Origin: Membranipora membranacea
Lineage: Eukaryota > Bryozoa > Gymnolaemata > Cheilostomatida > Membraniporidae
Reading direction: 5' to 3'
Length of the DNA: 64,000 nucleotides
Assembly (NCBI GenBank): GCA_914767715.1
Contig: OU612065.1
Coordinates: forward strand, 32,302,001-32,366,000
The position numbers were made by a program, and so were the translations under genes. Positions within the stretch are counted from its first letter, which is position 1. Each line of letters begins with the position of its first letter. Under the pieces are notes generated by a model. The model did not search any database. It was not told the origin of the DNA and saw only the letters and a program-made list of their open reading frames with translations. Below, in pieces: positions 1-12,447 of this stretch.

Positions 1-800
1 CACTTTGACTCAAGGTCAGGAGAAAAGGAGCCACTCTCCTGCAGATTGCTGAAAGAAATGAAGTTTATAAACTAGACACTGCACTACAATGAGAGCAGCG
101 TCAGCTGCCTGTGTTGGACTACAAACACTTAACATATAAGTCCAATGATCAGAAGTGATTTAGAGTGAGAACTTCAATAAACATAGCAAAAAAAATTTTT
201 TACAGGTAGTGGCTATAGTCAATCAGTCTGCAGCTACAGCTCAGGTATATGTCTGCTAAATACAGTTTAGCCGGATCCTAATTGAAACCAGCCCCTGATA
301 TCTATGATTTTTCATTATGAGATTAGGGTTAATGTCAGCAAGTCACAAGGAACTTAGTCAGAAAACAAAAGATGGTTGCGTCATTCAGGGCTTGATTTTA
401 AATAGGTGCACAAAGGCCTGCAACAATCTACAGGAACAGGTTAACTGAAAACAGTAATATATTGGCATTGTGATTTTTCCATTCAGTGCTTCCATTATTA
501 TGAATTTGTATTGTTTGATGTTTATCCAAAGAAAAATATTATTTCAGCTGATGTTTATCTGAATGCAACTCTTTGGTGCATTTAAACTTTTGGGGAGGGT
601 GCGTGTTGAGAATGCTAATAACAAATTTGCCTATTAGGGTCAAAATCCTCATTGATGTTGATGAAAGCACCCAAATAAGCGATAAGATAAATTTTATGTG
701 GTAGGCTAGGGTGAAAGACCGTGGACACTCCAAACAGGAACTGACTCCAGCTGGCACCATAGGTGGAAAAAAACTATGACCCTTTAATCGAATCTCAAGC
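1..800. other. No further gene recognised left of the SLCO exons
   Basis: The next OATP exons on the minus strand should lie here or beyond the left edge, but no reading frame resembles the later OATP segments (Kazal-like loop, last membrane helices). The longest minus-strand frame, ending near 539, has no family resemblance. Only AT-rich non-coding sequence is seen. Confidence 0.5.
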
Positions 801-826
801 ACCTTTACTGTTTGGTGAATACATAC

Positions 827-1697
827 CAGGGAGTTCTTTTGGGAAGCAGGATATAATCGGAGCTATGATGAAGCAGAGTACGGATGAGATAATCCAACCG
901 AGCCCCCATGCTCCGACCCAGGCAGGGTGGTCAGTTGTTAAACCAATATGAACAGAATAAAACTTGGCATCATCCAACATAACATTCTGCTGACAGTTTC
1001 ATCAAGTTGGTGATCATTGACTTTACTGTCTGATATTGTTGATGTATTAACTGTATATCTTGTCATAACCACAAAATACTTCACTCACTTATCAAGCAAG
1101 AACATCAAATTTCATCATATGTGATATTTGTTACCAGGTGATCATTTTTGAAAGAAATGCCTAGCTGTTACTTACTCTGGTGGCTGCTAAGGGAAGTTAA
1201 CATATAGCTTAATGAGAGCTCCCCCACCTATAAAGCCAATAGCTGGGCCGACTACGGAGCCCCCACCATTATACCTGCAGTGATAAGAGACATAGAGGCT
1301 AAGGGCTACCTGGAATGTGTTGTTTTTATCACACCAATAGGCTATGATAATAAATAATAACACTTTTTATGCCCACATATTAACCTCATCGATAAGCAAG
1401 AAAAATCAAGGCTTCTTAGTATTAATTAGGCAGTAAAAATGATAAAATTTATCGGTTTAGAAATTTACCACAACATCAAAGTTATAATCTTCTACTTCAT
1501 TTAGAAATAAACATTCTACGTGCCGACATAAAGAGGGGCGACTTCAGCGGGTAGACTCTGATCAATGTAAGTTACTCCTAGTGCGACAAGTACAGCAGAT
1601 GTATAGCCGTTGATGAGCTGTCCAATAAGGAGGAGAATAAACTGATAGCCAACACTCTGCTTCTCGGTTAATTCTGGATAACATTCTGTGGTGCTGT
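827..1697 (-). CDS. Organic anion transporter (OATP/SLCO family), partial, possibly pseudogene
   Basis: Three minus-strand exons read as the middle of an OATP, a 12-helix plasma-membrane carrier of organic anions. Exon A (1520-1697) follows a TTTCAG acceptor and encodes GYQFILLLIGQLING then ALGVTYID, the OATP helix 3-4 signature. Exon B (1176-1274) continues in phase with VGPAIGFIGGGALIKLYVNF. Exon C, ending at a GTATGT donor after base 827, encodes TTDHPAWVGAWGLGW and FPKELPG, the helix 5-6 signature. A-to-B phase agrees (AC plus G). Exon B is odd: its good donor (GA|GTAAGT at 1176/1175) comes after an in-frame TAG at 1187-1189. An earlier weak GTTAAC donor after LIKLY would avoid the stop and join exon C in frame at an AAG acceptor near 968. 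N- and C-terminal exons were not found. The family call is firm; whether it is functional is open. Confidence 0.75.
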
Positions 1698-1699
1698 CT

Positions 1700-4560
1700 G
1701 AAATAATGTAGCAGAGCACAGTTAGCAAAAAAGGGATGCAAAGGTATTGAAGCATACGTATACAGGGTAATTGTCATGTGTCGATATTGCTTTAAGTTGT
1801 GGCAAATTGTATCTACAATGCGACATGGTTGATTAAAAGAAATCAGGTGTGTTATCTCACAACACATCCCGAAGCATGGGTGGCACATAACTTTGTGGTC
1901 ATTACATAATGCACATGACAAACTCACTGACTGTGTTACTGCCAGGTTATCATTATTTTCACCTGATTGCTATAATTGCAAGTCGTAAGATACAATGTTC
2001 AGTTTAATCAAATTACAACTAATGCAATTCCACACATGACAACCAATGCTGCAGGTGATGTAAAACGTGTGAACTATTACTGGAACGCAAGCAGAGAGGC
2101 CGAAAAGATCCTAAGAGTAGTGAAGCCGTAAGGGCCAGGCACAATGGATGTTTTGCCATTCATTGTTTCACAATATTTGCTGTTAATAATAAGGCTTATG
2201 GCTATTGGCAGAATTAACTCCTTCCAAACACGCTATGCTACGTAACCTAAGAGCAATCACATGAGTGTCAACACAAGTCTGAATAATTCTTGTTGTAGAA
2301 ATCGCATCATATCACATAACATGATAGAATGAAATACGGAGAATAAGATGTGATACAAAATAGCAGCCTCAAAGTAATGCTTTAAATATGCAATCATTTC
2401 CCTACAACCCATGTAAAGTTGTAAATCTTCTAAATATGACATGCTCTTTTAGATTTTGGATGTTTTGAAACCATATCATCGTTTTTGATCACTTTCCCGA
2501 TTACCGGCAGCGTTTTTGGCAACTAGCAGCAACTTAGTGTAAGGTACAATTTTACCGATGCGATCAGCGTGAAAAACTTTACAATAAACAATTGACAAAC
2601 CTTATCCATCCAAAAGTGCCACATTTTGCAAAGGCTGCCACCCTGTGGTAAGGTGCTTTTCATAAAAGTACTAGTGCAAATGTTCATGTTTATGCACAGT
2701 TGAGTGATGATCATTTTTAGTTGGTGCTGGATCACGCTGGTATAATAATTAACATTTTGCAAAATGGATTTTTTGGATTTAAATTGTTGTATATTTTGAA
2801 GTTGGCCCTCCTTGATTCACAATGGAGTACAGTCCATGTAGACTAATGTCTAAACACTTACCTTGAAGGCTGGTATGTGGTCCTGATTGGCTCACCAACT
2901 ACATACATATTGAGGTGCAAAGGTCATAACCTTCCTTTCATTACTGTGACAGTGACAGTGGAGCTCAGAATATTTTTTAGTGGATTCAATAATGTTGTTC
3001 AGTAAATTCAATTGATGTTCTTCTACAATAGTAAACAAGTGTTGTAAAAATGGGGTACCAAACCGATTGCACAATGATGAGAAAATTATAAATAGGATTA
3101 ACATTTTTCAATATCCTAAATCAACAAATCAAAATCTATGGCATGACACACCAAGAACACATCAACAGTGTTATGACAGCAAGGCAAACTCAAATTAACT
3201 TTCAGACTGACAAAAAATGCCATATTAAAGACAGGCAAATAATGAATATGACAGGAGAAGCCAAATAAAAGAAATCACAGATTGACACCTTGCAGGATAA
3301 TAACTGAAAATCAGAATTAACATTACAGAACAGCATTAAATAGAATAATTGCACAATACCTGGCAAGCAAAATCAACACCAAAAAAACTCAGAGGACACT
3401 AGTATAAATAAGTTAGCGCCAGGTAGCGGGTTCATGACCACGATCGTACACGACCATCCAGCCCCGTGTAGGCCGATCAATTCAGAACAGTCTAAGATAA
3501 TTTAAACTTCAACAGGAGGGCTGCATATCATCTTGGATTAGTCTTAACACATTTAGACTGCAGCCAGGAGATTTACAGCGACAATAAATACAGATTGATT
3601 GATCAGTGCCAAAATATCATCGAAAAGTTGTTTGTCTTTTCGTCTCCTGCCGCTAGCAGGGCCATCAACTGACATCAAAAACACAAGTAAGGCAAATTCA
3701 ATAGTCAAATATGAGGACTAGGCAACAATATAATACCCATCTTGATCTCTAAGGTCATGAGCTCCTACCACCAGCCCGGAACGAATCAGTAACAGCGTTT
3801 AACACGATATTATCTAATATTTTATAATATTTTATACAATGGAAGGGGACATTCAGGCACTTGAGTTTTATTACTCACTCTTCCTAGAAAGTTATAAATA
3901 GCTAAGTTAGATAAGCTCACTTTACTAGCAAGTTTATTAAGTTGTATAAAGTATGTGGGCACTCATTGTGAGAAGGAAAGTGATAGGGTCTAGTTGCATG
4001 AACAAATATGCCTTCGCTATTTGGTGTTGCTGGAGAGTGCATGACTGTGGCTACAGTAATTGCTTGCTTGCTGCTACTACTCCTGACATGCGCCATTTAG
4101 ATTGTCAGCAAAAACTCACTCCAACTATCAGCACATACCTGGACCAAAAATCGCAAGGTAAGAGCTGGTACACATACTCTGGGAAGGCCAGAGTAATAGC
4201 TAACATAAAAGACTTTGACATATCTACAAAGTTAAACTACTAAAGAATAATAACAAAACTGTAATACATAACAGCTCTAAAACTTTTTTAGAGACAAACA
4301 TCTATTGCATTATTACAGCGATCAATTAAGACAAAAAATCACTACAACTTTTATTTCTTTACCAATTCAGATACACTCAGCAACCAAACTTATTCATTTT
4401 AAACATCAACTATCAAAGCACTTTAAATCATATTAATTTTTATTACTAGTGTATTTTTTTTCATTTTATCTCCGCTTTTCCTTATTGTTTAAGTTATTTA
4501 TTCTGTCACTGCATGAAAAACATTCTTTAAGATGATTGTAGATTGACAATAAAAAAAAGT
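1700..4560. other. Non-coding stretch
   Basis: AT-rich sequence with many stops in all frames. It should contain, or be followed by, the N-terminal SLCO exons, but I could not recognise any. Short open frames here (for example 2523-2762 and 3953-4243) show no domain, start context or splice logic. Confidence 0.5.
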
Positions 4561-4565
4561 ATATA

Positions 4566-4680
4566 TAATATAAAGAGAGCAACAGAGAGCAACCTTGCAC
4601 AGAAATTGCGGCCTTGCAGTTAAGGCAACCAACATTCCGCCGCACATGCTCCAGTATGTGGCATGTGATTTTAATCAACC
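4566..4680 (+). mobile_element. 5'-truncated SINE tail
   Basis: This resembles the downstream part of the tRNA-headed repeat at 30612: both read gagagcaa, then ttgcggcct, a stretch with gccgc and catgc, and then ttttaatca in the same order and spacing. It lacks the tRNA-like head. Another SINE begins just after it. Confidence 0.5.
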
Positions 4681-4708
4681 ATATACTTACCATATACTTA
4701 CCATATAT

Positions 4709-4916
4709 GAGCGGTCGTGGCGCAATGGGTAAGGCATGGGTCTCAATCGAACGGTCCAGTGTTCTGTGGTGGTCACGGTGGTGTCAGGAAGAGCATTCGA
4801 CCTCAACTGCTCCTGTCCCTAGACCTGTACTGATACCGAGACAAAAAAACCAAGCAACATCATGGTTTCTCACACGGTATCACAGGGTATCGAGACTATA
4901 AATGGACGTGAGTTTT
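4709..4916 (+). mobile_element. tRNA-derived SINE with 17-bp target duplication
   Basis: The element starts GAGCGGTCGTGGCGCAATGG, a clear RNA polymerase III A-box-like tRNA head. It is bounded by a perfect 17-bp direct repeat, ATATACTTACCATATAT, at 4692-4708 and 4917-4933. Head and target-site duplication together mark a LINE-mobilised short retroposon of 208 bp. No canonical B box is obvious, so the head may be diverged. An upstream half-copy of the same ATATACTTAC word means the target itself was slightly repetitive. Confidence 0.75.
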
Positions 4917-5089
4917 ATATACTTACCATATATCCAGAGCCCTATGTTATACTGAAGTTTGATTGAAAGTATGTGATTAGGATACTCTATTATTGTGTTC
5001 TCATTGACTGAACAAAATGTCTGTTATAGGGAACATTTTTGATGAAAATGCTTTTTGTAAGGATATATGAATGAATCAATGGATCATTT

Positions 5090-5285
5090 TGCAAACAAGA
5101 CGATAATCACTATGATCCCATGCTTCGAATGGGTGGTCGAATCCCATGTCAAATGATGAATGCTAACGATTTCCATGATGAGAAAACTCTGTCGATCTGC
5201 CGCAGCCTTGAATTGAACCCGGGCTTCCTGCATTTTCCTGTGCGCACTATCCATTCTTCTACGCCACCTTATACCAACAATTAAT
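5090..5285 (-). mobile_element. tRNA-derived SINE, second family, copy 1
   Basis: Read on the minus strand it has an A-box-like head (GGTGGCGTAG near 5272) and a B box (CCCGGGTTCAATTC near 5215). It continues with CATCATGGAAATCGTTAGCA and then TTCGACCACCCATTCGAAGC. The copy at 30116-30240 follows the same order with scattered changes, so this is a dispersed SINE family and not a tRNA gene. Confidence 0.65.
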
Positions 5286-5399
5286 ATTTTATTCAATTCG
5301 GATGTAGTACCAATGCAAACGGAAGTTAACCATAATGCTAATATCATGTATCGATTGGCCCTTAAACCGACGTCATGGAAACATATTGATTATTTTGTC

Positions 5400-6020
5400 A
5401 TCCATAATCAAGTCAGTTGGTACTTGGTACTACGCTAACTACTAAACTTGACTTTACAGCCTCTGCCAACCGAACTGTAAAGAAAGCTAGAACTCGACTT
5501 CACATTATGAGCAAGCTGTATCATCTGGGAATAGATACCAGATTGATTACATCATGCTACAAATCCTTCATCGAAAGCATCCTACTCTATCATCTAGTAG
5601 TGATATATTCCCATCTTAGTGCAGGCTCTAAAAAACATCTACAGCGAGTGGAGCGCTCAGTCGGTCGCCTCGCAGGAGATATCACCTTCACCGCAGTAGC
5701 CGATCTCTACCACAACAAACTCGCTACAAAGAGTCTTCGCATGGTGGCAACCGAACAAACTCCCATGTTGACATTTACTCAATGCCCATCAGGCCGATAT
5801 TCCACCATCCGGTACAGAGTAAACCTTCGCAAACTTTGTTCTAGAGCTAACTGTGTTCACTATCTAAATAGCGTTTTTTCAAAAAAGTAAACTTTTTATA
5901 TGAATTTTTATCCATTTATTTTTACCGTCCATACTTTTAACAAGAGAGCACTCACATGAAGCATTTTATTTCTCTAATTGATGAGACAAATAAACACATC
6001 ATCATCATCATCATCATCAA
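5400..6020 (+). mobile_element. 5'-truncated LINE, reverse transcriptase C-terminus
   Basis: An open frame from 5417 to 5890 matches the thumb and C-terminal region of non-LTR retrotransposon polyproteins: KARTRLHIMSKL, SFIESILLYHL and LQRVERSVGRLAGDI are in the usual order. It lacks the endonuclease and palm motifs, as expected for 5' truncation. After the stop, about 100 bp of 3' UTR end in a (CAT)n tract at 5998-6019, the usual microsatellite tail of L2/CR1-type LINEs. The tail fixes the plus orientation. Confidence 0.7.
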
Positions 6021-7096
6021 TGTTTTCATGACATGCATCCTTCAACTGACTTGACATCGGGATTTCAGGTTTAATCAGTGTCAGACAGAGTTTTTGGTAC
6101 GCATTATGTAACATCTTCATCACCATAAAATTATTCTATTGTGACATCACATAGTCAATATTTGGTTTGTTGAGCCATCTGCCTGAGAGGGTGTATCCTC
6201 ATTAAAGGGTCAAAGCATCACTCTGAAAAATTGGCTTTACTTATGAGAATCTAGCTGTTGGCAAGGCACTATAAGGACCGTGTGTTCTGCGCTGTGCAAA
6301 GCACACACCTATTCACTGTTGGCCCAGTGCATCTTTCATCACGAATTAGACCTTTTTCAATGATAAGAGCTTCATAGAATGACTTAGTGTGCATGAAAAC
6401 TAGATCTATCAGGAACTTCACAAAAAGGAGGCTCTTGACACTTGAGATGGCATAGTCGACAATAGGGGGCACACTTAGCAATGGGGGGGGGGACATTTTA
6501 CGTTAGGAGGATCAGTTTACAATTGTCCTGTTGCTATTGAAACGTTTCCCTGGGACAGTTCACAATATTGTAAAGTGTTCCAGGGGTGTTTTCGCACAGG
6601 GCACAGTTCACGATATTACACCATATTCATTTCTATTAGATGACTTTTCACAGTATGTGGAATCTCAATTGTCATCGTAATATTGAACGTGGCACACATA
6701 TATTAATTGTATTTTTGTCATGATTACAGTACAACACGTTTATAGTTCACTGTTTTCACACCAGCACACAGAAAAAGCTACCATTAAGAAATTTACTGCG
6801 TTGTCAATGCTAACCGGGATTCGCTACATTATAGGATAAACTGTTTATCTATCATTTCAAATAAAAACCACAATATAAATTCACATCTTTTAAGTAGGTG
6901 ATATCTTGAAACAGACAGCCTGTACTTTATTTCAAGATCAAATTCAATTTTAAATAAATGACTTTTGAATATATCAAACTTTTGTGAAAAAACGAAACAT
7001 ACATCATCCAGCTGGGAGAATATCGTGATGGACTCATGATTGAATCTCACATTGAACAAATAATAACAAATTATTATACTGTTATTTTAAATATCC
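6021..7096. other. Non-coding stretch
   Basis: No supported gene. There is a run of nine or ten G near 6483-6492 and AT-rich spacer. Short frames at 6269-6496 and 6829-7059 on the minus strand have no recognisable domain. Confidence 0.5.
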
Positions 7097-8232
7097 TCAT
7101 TTCTCACACACATACTGCCTTAGAAGATTACATGGTATGTCATCCATCTTGAATGAATAGTCTGGGTCTACCCTGGCTTTGTTCAACTGTGCACAACCAC
7201 CACGTCCATCTGGTTGATTCGGTTCCCATAATTCATCTGCTACTTCATCCCTAGTACTCCACGCTCATTTTCCACTGATCTCCATCAATCTTGCTCCAGT
7301 CCATACACCTCCGTCATTACCACTCCACTCTGATTTTTAACAGAATAATACGGATGAGGAGGCCAGTTAGTGATAAAGATGACCGTGAGATATACGCAAT
7401 CAATCCAATCAGTTTTCCAGTTTAACCATTTTTAGACCTTTGCTTTGTACCATGTGTGACATGATATATTATACTATATCTATCTTACATTTGTATGAGA
7501 CTGAAAATACTGTATCACAATGATATCAGTCAGATATTACCTGTTATGTTTCCAAATAGCTCTCGATAAACATCTTTTGACTTGTCGGTGTCCCACACAG
7601 CCAATGAGCTCGCTTGATGCTCACAGTTGGTTTGAGCGAGTGCTCTTGATAGCATTGAAAAGGTTTTAATGCATGTGTTCCTCACCGAGTTAAAGTGCCA
7701 ACCATCTTCAACATCACATTCTGTTATTTGTGCCTCGACTGAAACAAGACAACAATTATTATTATCAGCAAAGTTGCCTTTTTTGGTGAGTCAAATATCT
7801 CTCAAAGACTGGCAACTTATTAGTCTAAGAAAATTTTCCTGAAAACTGAATTTTCTCCTAGTTTCTTTCGTAAGTGAAACCATTATAAAGCAATTCGTGA
7901 ACAACAAAAAATTGGTTTTAGATTTTAGAAAATGAGCTATTTACAGGGGGGGAATCTTCACCTGAGGTATAAATGATTTCATCTGCTATACAGTGTGTGC
8001 TGTATACCACATGGTCAGTAACATTGAATCCAAGGCGACAAAGCTGATTTCTTGGCTGAAACCCAAAAGCTGCACAGGAAGGGATCTCACTACATAGAAG
8101 AGCACATCCTATCAGGGTCATATTCTCCGATGCCCCAACAATCCCTTCTTGAGGCATACAATGTTGTGTCACAGTGAATACTGATTCTGTCACAGTAGTC
8201 AACAGCTGGCTGGATACATGGCGACACTGAGA
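7097..8232 (-). pseudogene. Secreted PAN/Apple plus C-type lectin protein with one in-frame stop
   Basis: Three phase-matched minus-strand exons. Exon a (7962-8232), after a pyrimidine-rich acceptor, encodes a cysteine-rich PAN/Apple-like domain (CALLCSEIPSCAAFGF, later NQLCRLGF). Exon b (7541-7738) encodes the first half of a C-type lectin fold (ECDVEDGWHF, CIKTFSML, SSLAVWDT). Exon c (7097-7329) encodes the second half (EWSGNDGGVWTGARLMEISG, DELWEPNQPDG, LLRQYVCEK) and the stop. The order suggests an extracellular recognition protein; the signal-peptide exon should lie right of 8232 but was not identified. Exon c carries TGA at 7265-7267 where the relative at 12212 has TGG, a core Trp of the fold. 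All else is open, so this is a young pseudogene, an allele or a sequence error. No mannose-type EPN motif is present, so sugar binding is uncertain. Confidence 0.7.
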
Positions 8233-11190
8233 CTGCGTAAGAAGAGCAATAAAGTTGGTCAAAGAATAGGGGTCCTATGCAGTGGGTGGTCGGAACCCCC
8301 TGGTATTAGTATTGATGATTCAATGACACAATGTGACAAAGTTGTTTGGAAGTTTTCTCTTCAATAATTGCGGACAGACAAGTCAAACCAAGATCGACAA
8401 CACACAAGACAGATTTCAGCATCAGAGGCAACTAGTGACCATTTGTGTCAATTAGCTCACTGTAACATGCTAAACAACTAAACTTTTTTATAATAGAAAC
8501 TCGCATATAAGGGAATTTCTTCTCATGGAACAAAAGGATGGACCTGCAATAACCTGAACACCATTTCAAGGCAGAATCGAGCCTTCTACATAAACAATTT
8601 ACAAAACATTACTTAGCTTTCATTTTTTGCAAGGCTTCGTTTTAAAAACAAGGCAAACCGAATCATTATATTTAGGATATGAATAAAAATAGCTGTTTAC
8701 AACTTTTCAAGTTTTTCAAGAAACATACCTCTAATAACATATACACAACCATCAAGTTGAAAAATATTAGTAATCTCATTTCTCTAGATCTTGTGAGGCT
8801 TGTGGTTTAAAGGTACCAAATATGAAGACTATCAACTTTCGAAAATGGTGACACTACTGTTATAATAAAATAGAATGCCATCAGATGTCGATTCGGTTGT
8901 AAGGTTACTTTGTGTCATATTTGAAGTTTAGAACTAGGACACATTGACATATATCATTTTGGATGCAATTTCCGTATGGTTTAGAAAAAATGGAGATAAA
9001 AAGCTGTCAAAATCTGTTGATGGGCAGCTATTCAGGAAAACTATTTAGTTATCTTCAATGAGCGGATCAGTAATAAATTCATGAGTCGGTTTGTTCATCT
9101 GAAATTTAGTAAGCTGTCCGATTGCCTTTTTTGGTCTCCCAACTTGGATGCTAAGTTGAGAGCCAGTTCTAATTATTGTGATCAGCAGTTTAAAAAGGAT
9201 AATCGGATCTCCTTTTAATTCTGAGTTGAATGTTCACCTTTGGATCAATGTTAAATCTCAGTTGAGTCTTTGTTTGTTTCCCGTTTGAGTTCCTGGGCTC
9301 TTATCAAAAAACCTCTTATGGTTTCTTATCTACATTTTATTTCATCTGTTTAAATTTTCAATTACAAACATGGAAACAGCTGCAGAGTTCTGCCCTCTCT
9401 ATTGGAGCTGAAGTTGTAATATTAATGATAGCATGAATTGCGATAGACAGTTTTTTCCAATCCCTTAGCCCTATCAAACTAATTATTGTGTTCGTAGAAC
9501 GTCTTGACTGAAAAAAACTCAGTGACTATGATTGATTATATCCATTTTGTTGTTTGGTTTATGACAGGGTACGTTATAAAGTCAGGAGAAAAGTTAAAGA
9601 TGAAAAAAACAAAGTTAAAGAGGCTTGTTAAATCTTACATTGCTAATCCGCAACAATTTTTTCTAATCAATTTTCTGAACCACAATCTATCAGATTCCAT
9701 GAGGCTCCATTCTGGCCTCCCTTTTTCAGCTTCCTTCACCCAGACGACTTTTTAAGCTTTTCGTTGCAAGAAAAACTATGTTTTCCTACCCCTACAGTAC
9801 ATATACCTATATATAATTGCCTATTAACATACTAACTCTCCTCGTTCGTATAAAGACAGTGCAACGATATAATTTGTAAAATCAGGTAAAATTACGCATT
9901 TCATAATACGAACGCTCTAGTTTTGGCTCAAAATAAATGACAACAAGGGCCAAATTACACCTTCACTGCTGGACACGCAAAGTGGTGCTCTGGGTCGGGA
10001 GTTCGTCCGTGGAGACCTCCTGATTTCTGGGTCTACCAACTTGTCATGTATGGTCTAAATTAATTCATTTTCCCATGGAACAGAGAAAATGTCAAAGCTC
10101 AAAGGGCGTATATATATATTAGAGCTAAAAGCATAGGACAGCTCCTCATACTACAGCGATAAATATAAGGCTACTCCCCAAAACAAGTTTTTCGTTGTAT
10201 ATATGATATCGTTGAGATATCACCTAACTGATATATTATATCAGTTAGGTAATGTCTCAACTCAACTCAAGGTTATGTCACTATGGGGGTTTTATATTGC
10301 AACAGGCTTTATTGAAGGTAATTGTACCCTGAAATTAACAAATAATACATGCTGAACAAAGGCTACTATCTCCTATGAGGATGAGTGGGTAATCTGTTGC
10401 CCAGCGATAGTCAACTCTAGGTTAAAAATGTGGCAATGCAAATGATCTGAGCTGTAAAAAGAAAGGCTGCTACAATATTGGAAATACATAATTCTGTTCA
10501 AATCTGGGTGTATACAGTTTTACAAAATGAACTTACGATTATCGGTGTATCCACAGAATCAGAATAGATAGTTAACAGTTTATACTGTGATCTTAACTAG
10601 GTGAGTAAGCAGCGCCCCGATAATACACTAGCTTTTTAAATAATAATCAATCCCAAATATATGCACTCAACCGATTTAAAATACAAGGCCATAGAATAAA
10701 TCAGAAATATAAAATATAATTTAATATAAGACGGTTCTCTGCATGATGATGCCTATCAAATACAGCACTCATTAATATCTTATTAAAAGAATATATCCAA
10801 GTATGTTGGTTATAAGTGACAAGTTAAGAGAATCAGAACTAGGTGGCGTCAGCGCCATGATTGGTGTAATTACTGTAAGGATCTAACAATTTCAACACTG
10901 ATAAAAACCCACCATGTCTGGCCTGAAGCTTGGTATAGTGTTATAGTTATATATATCCAGAATATTATAAGATTTTTAAAGTTGAGTTGGCTAACCGGGG
11001 ACGAGCTCTAGATACGGACGGCTCGAAGGCTACTGCTAAATTTATTTATTATTTTAGCCGATTCTTTGATGCGTGGAAGATGATAACATGAGAAGACAAT
11101 TCCTTGAGTATTGTAACACTGGCACCCTTCAGCCCTAGCCTTTCACTAAATGTGTCAGTTATATCTGTTTGCGAGACTGCTTAAAATCGT
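8233..11190. other. Non-coding stretch
   Basis: About 3 kb without a supported gene. It is AT-rich and includes the small hairpin at 10213-10263, annotated separately. The 83-codon frame at 9504 has no family resemblance. Confidence 0.5.
10213..10263. repeat. Inverted repeat, about 25-bp arms
   Basis: GTTGAGATATCACCTAACTG pairs with CAGTTAGGTAATGTCTCAAC across a TATA-rich centre. It could be a remnant of a miniature inverted-repeat element. Arms differ at only a few positions. Confidence 0.6.
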
Positions 11191-11735
11191 GGAGTTGAGA
11201 TTGATCAGAAGCTACGATTTGAAGCCCATACTCAAAATAGTATTCGTAAAGCTTATCAAAGGATGCATATAGTTAATAACTTTCTGTATCTGACTCAACT
11301 ACCGTGCATGCTTTTAAAAAGATTTAATGGATCACTAATAAAGTACTGTTGTCCAGTCCTCTATCTTGCCATAACCAACATGATAAGAAGGACACGTGTA
11401 AGATTATTAAAGATGCATCCTCGCTAGGACTAGAACTTGATTATGATCTAGACTACGTAGTTGACAATCACACTATGAATCGAGTAATGCAGATAAACAC
11501 AGGCGTTAACAAATATTTCATACAGATTACCTAGAACAATGCCCCTATACCGTACAGCCTGGGGAAAGACTGTTTTTTGGTACACATGTGCAGCTATATT
11601 ACCAATACTATTTTTTAACTTTATTTTTTGCAACCGAGGCAGCTTCACTATTTCTTACAAGCAGAGTGCACCGGCAACATTTTTCTCGCAAATTTCATAG
11701 TTGGTGATAGTAATACAATCAATCAATCAATTGTG
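11190..11735 (+). mobile_element. Decayed LINE 3' end
   Basis: Conceptual translation near 11195-11430 gives broken stretches resembling the LINE reverse transcriptase C-terminus (IDQKLRFEAHTQNSIRKAYQ, then FNGSLIKYCCPVLYLAI). The 3' end reads GTGATAGTAATACAATC followed by (AATC)n. The same junction word occurs at 28424, so both are 5'-truncated members of one LINE family. Frameshifts and stops show it is dead. Confidence 0.55.
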
Positions 11736-12211
11736 ATACCATATTATCAGTGCAAAATATATATTAATATATATATATATATATCATGACCATAAACGTA
11801 TAAATACTTTAGTTATATGTTTATGATCATGACACATGGTACAAAGCAAAAGATTGGATCAATTCATGTATCTCCCAGTCATCTTATTTTCTAACTGTTG
11901 GTGGCCTCCTCATCTGGGGGGTCTTTCAATTAGAAACAGCCAAAATCACAATTTGATCGCTCACTCCCTGAGTGAGTGATACCTGCTAGGCTCTCGCTTT
12001 CAGATCGCTCACTCACTTGATGAAACTATGTACATTCTGAGTGAACGATTTGAGAGCAATTTTGTCTAATTGTAAGACCAATTGAGTGTTAATTTTGGAG
12101 CGATGTGATAATGATAACTTGCTTTAGTAAAGGATCGCTCTATTCTAATTGAAAGACCCCCCTGTATCACTCCTTCGATTAGTAGAATTGTCTGTTATTG
12201 GTTAACATCAG

Positions 12212-12447
12212 GCTGGATGGGTAATGATGGAGTTATCTGGGCTGAAGCAAAATGGATGGAGATCAGTGGAAGATGGGAGTGGAGTACTGGCGAGGGAGTA
12301 GCAGATGAATTATGGGCACCTGACCGACCAAATGACTTCGGTGATTGTGCACAGCCTTACAAAAATTCAATGATAAACCCAGACCCCTCATTCAAGATGG
12401 CTGACATTCCATGTTATTTTGCAAGGCAGTATGTGTGTGAGAAATGA
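12212..12447 (+). CDS. C-type lectin domain, last exon (intact, orphan)
   Basis: An acceptor (AACATCAG) at 12211 opens a 236-nt terminal exon in the same phase as exon c of the minus-strand gene at 7097-8232. It encodes NDGVIWAEAKWMEISG, RWEWSTGEG, LWAPDRPN and a terminal ARQYVCEK before TGA. DNA identity with the 7097 copy is high over the whole exon. Here the Trp codon that is TGA in the other copy is intact. The earlier exons (PAN domain, first lectin half) should lie upstream on the plus strand, but none were recognised between 8.3 and 12.2 kb. It is either the end of a gene with long introns or an isolated duplicated exon. Confidence 0.6.

Noticed and set aside
3953-4243. 96-codon plus-strand open frame
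   Set aside because: No domain, no homologue recognised, no splice support.
7265-7267. TGA as selenocysteine
   Set aside because: The paralogue has tryptophan there and lectins are not selenoproteins; a nonsense change or error is far likelier.
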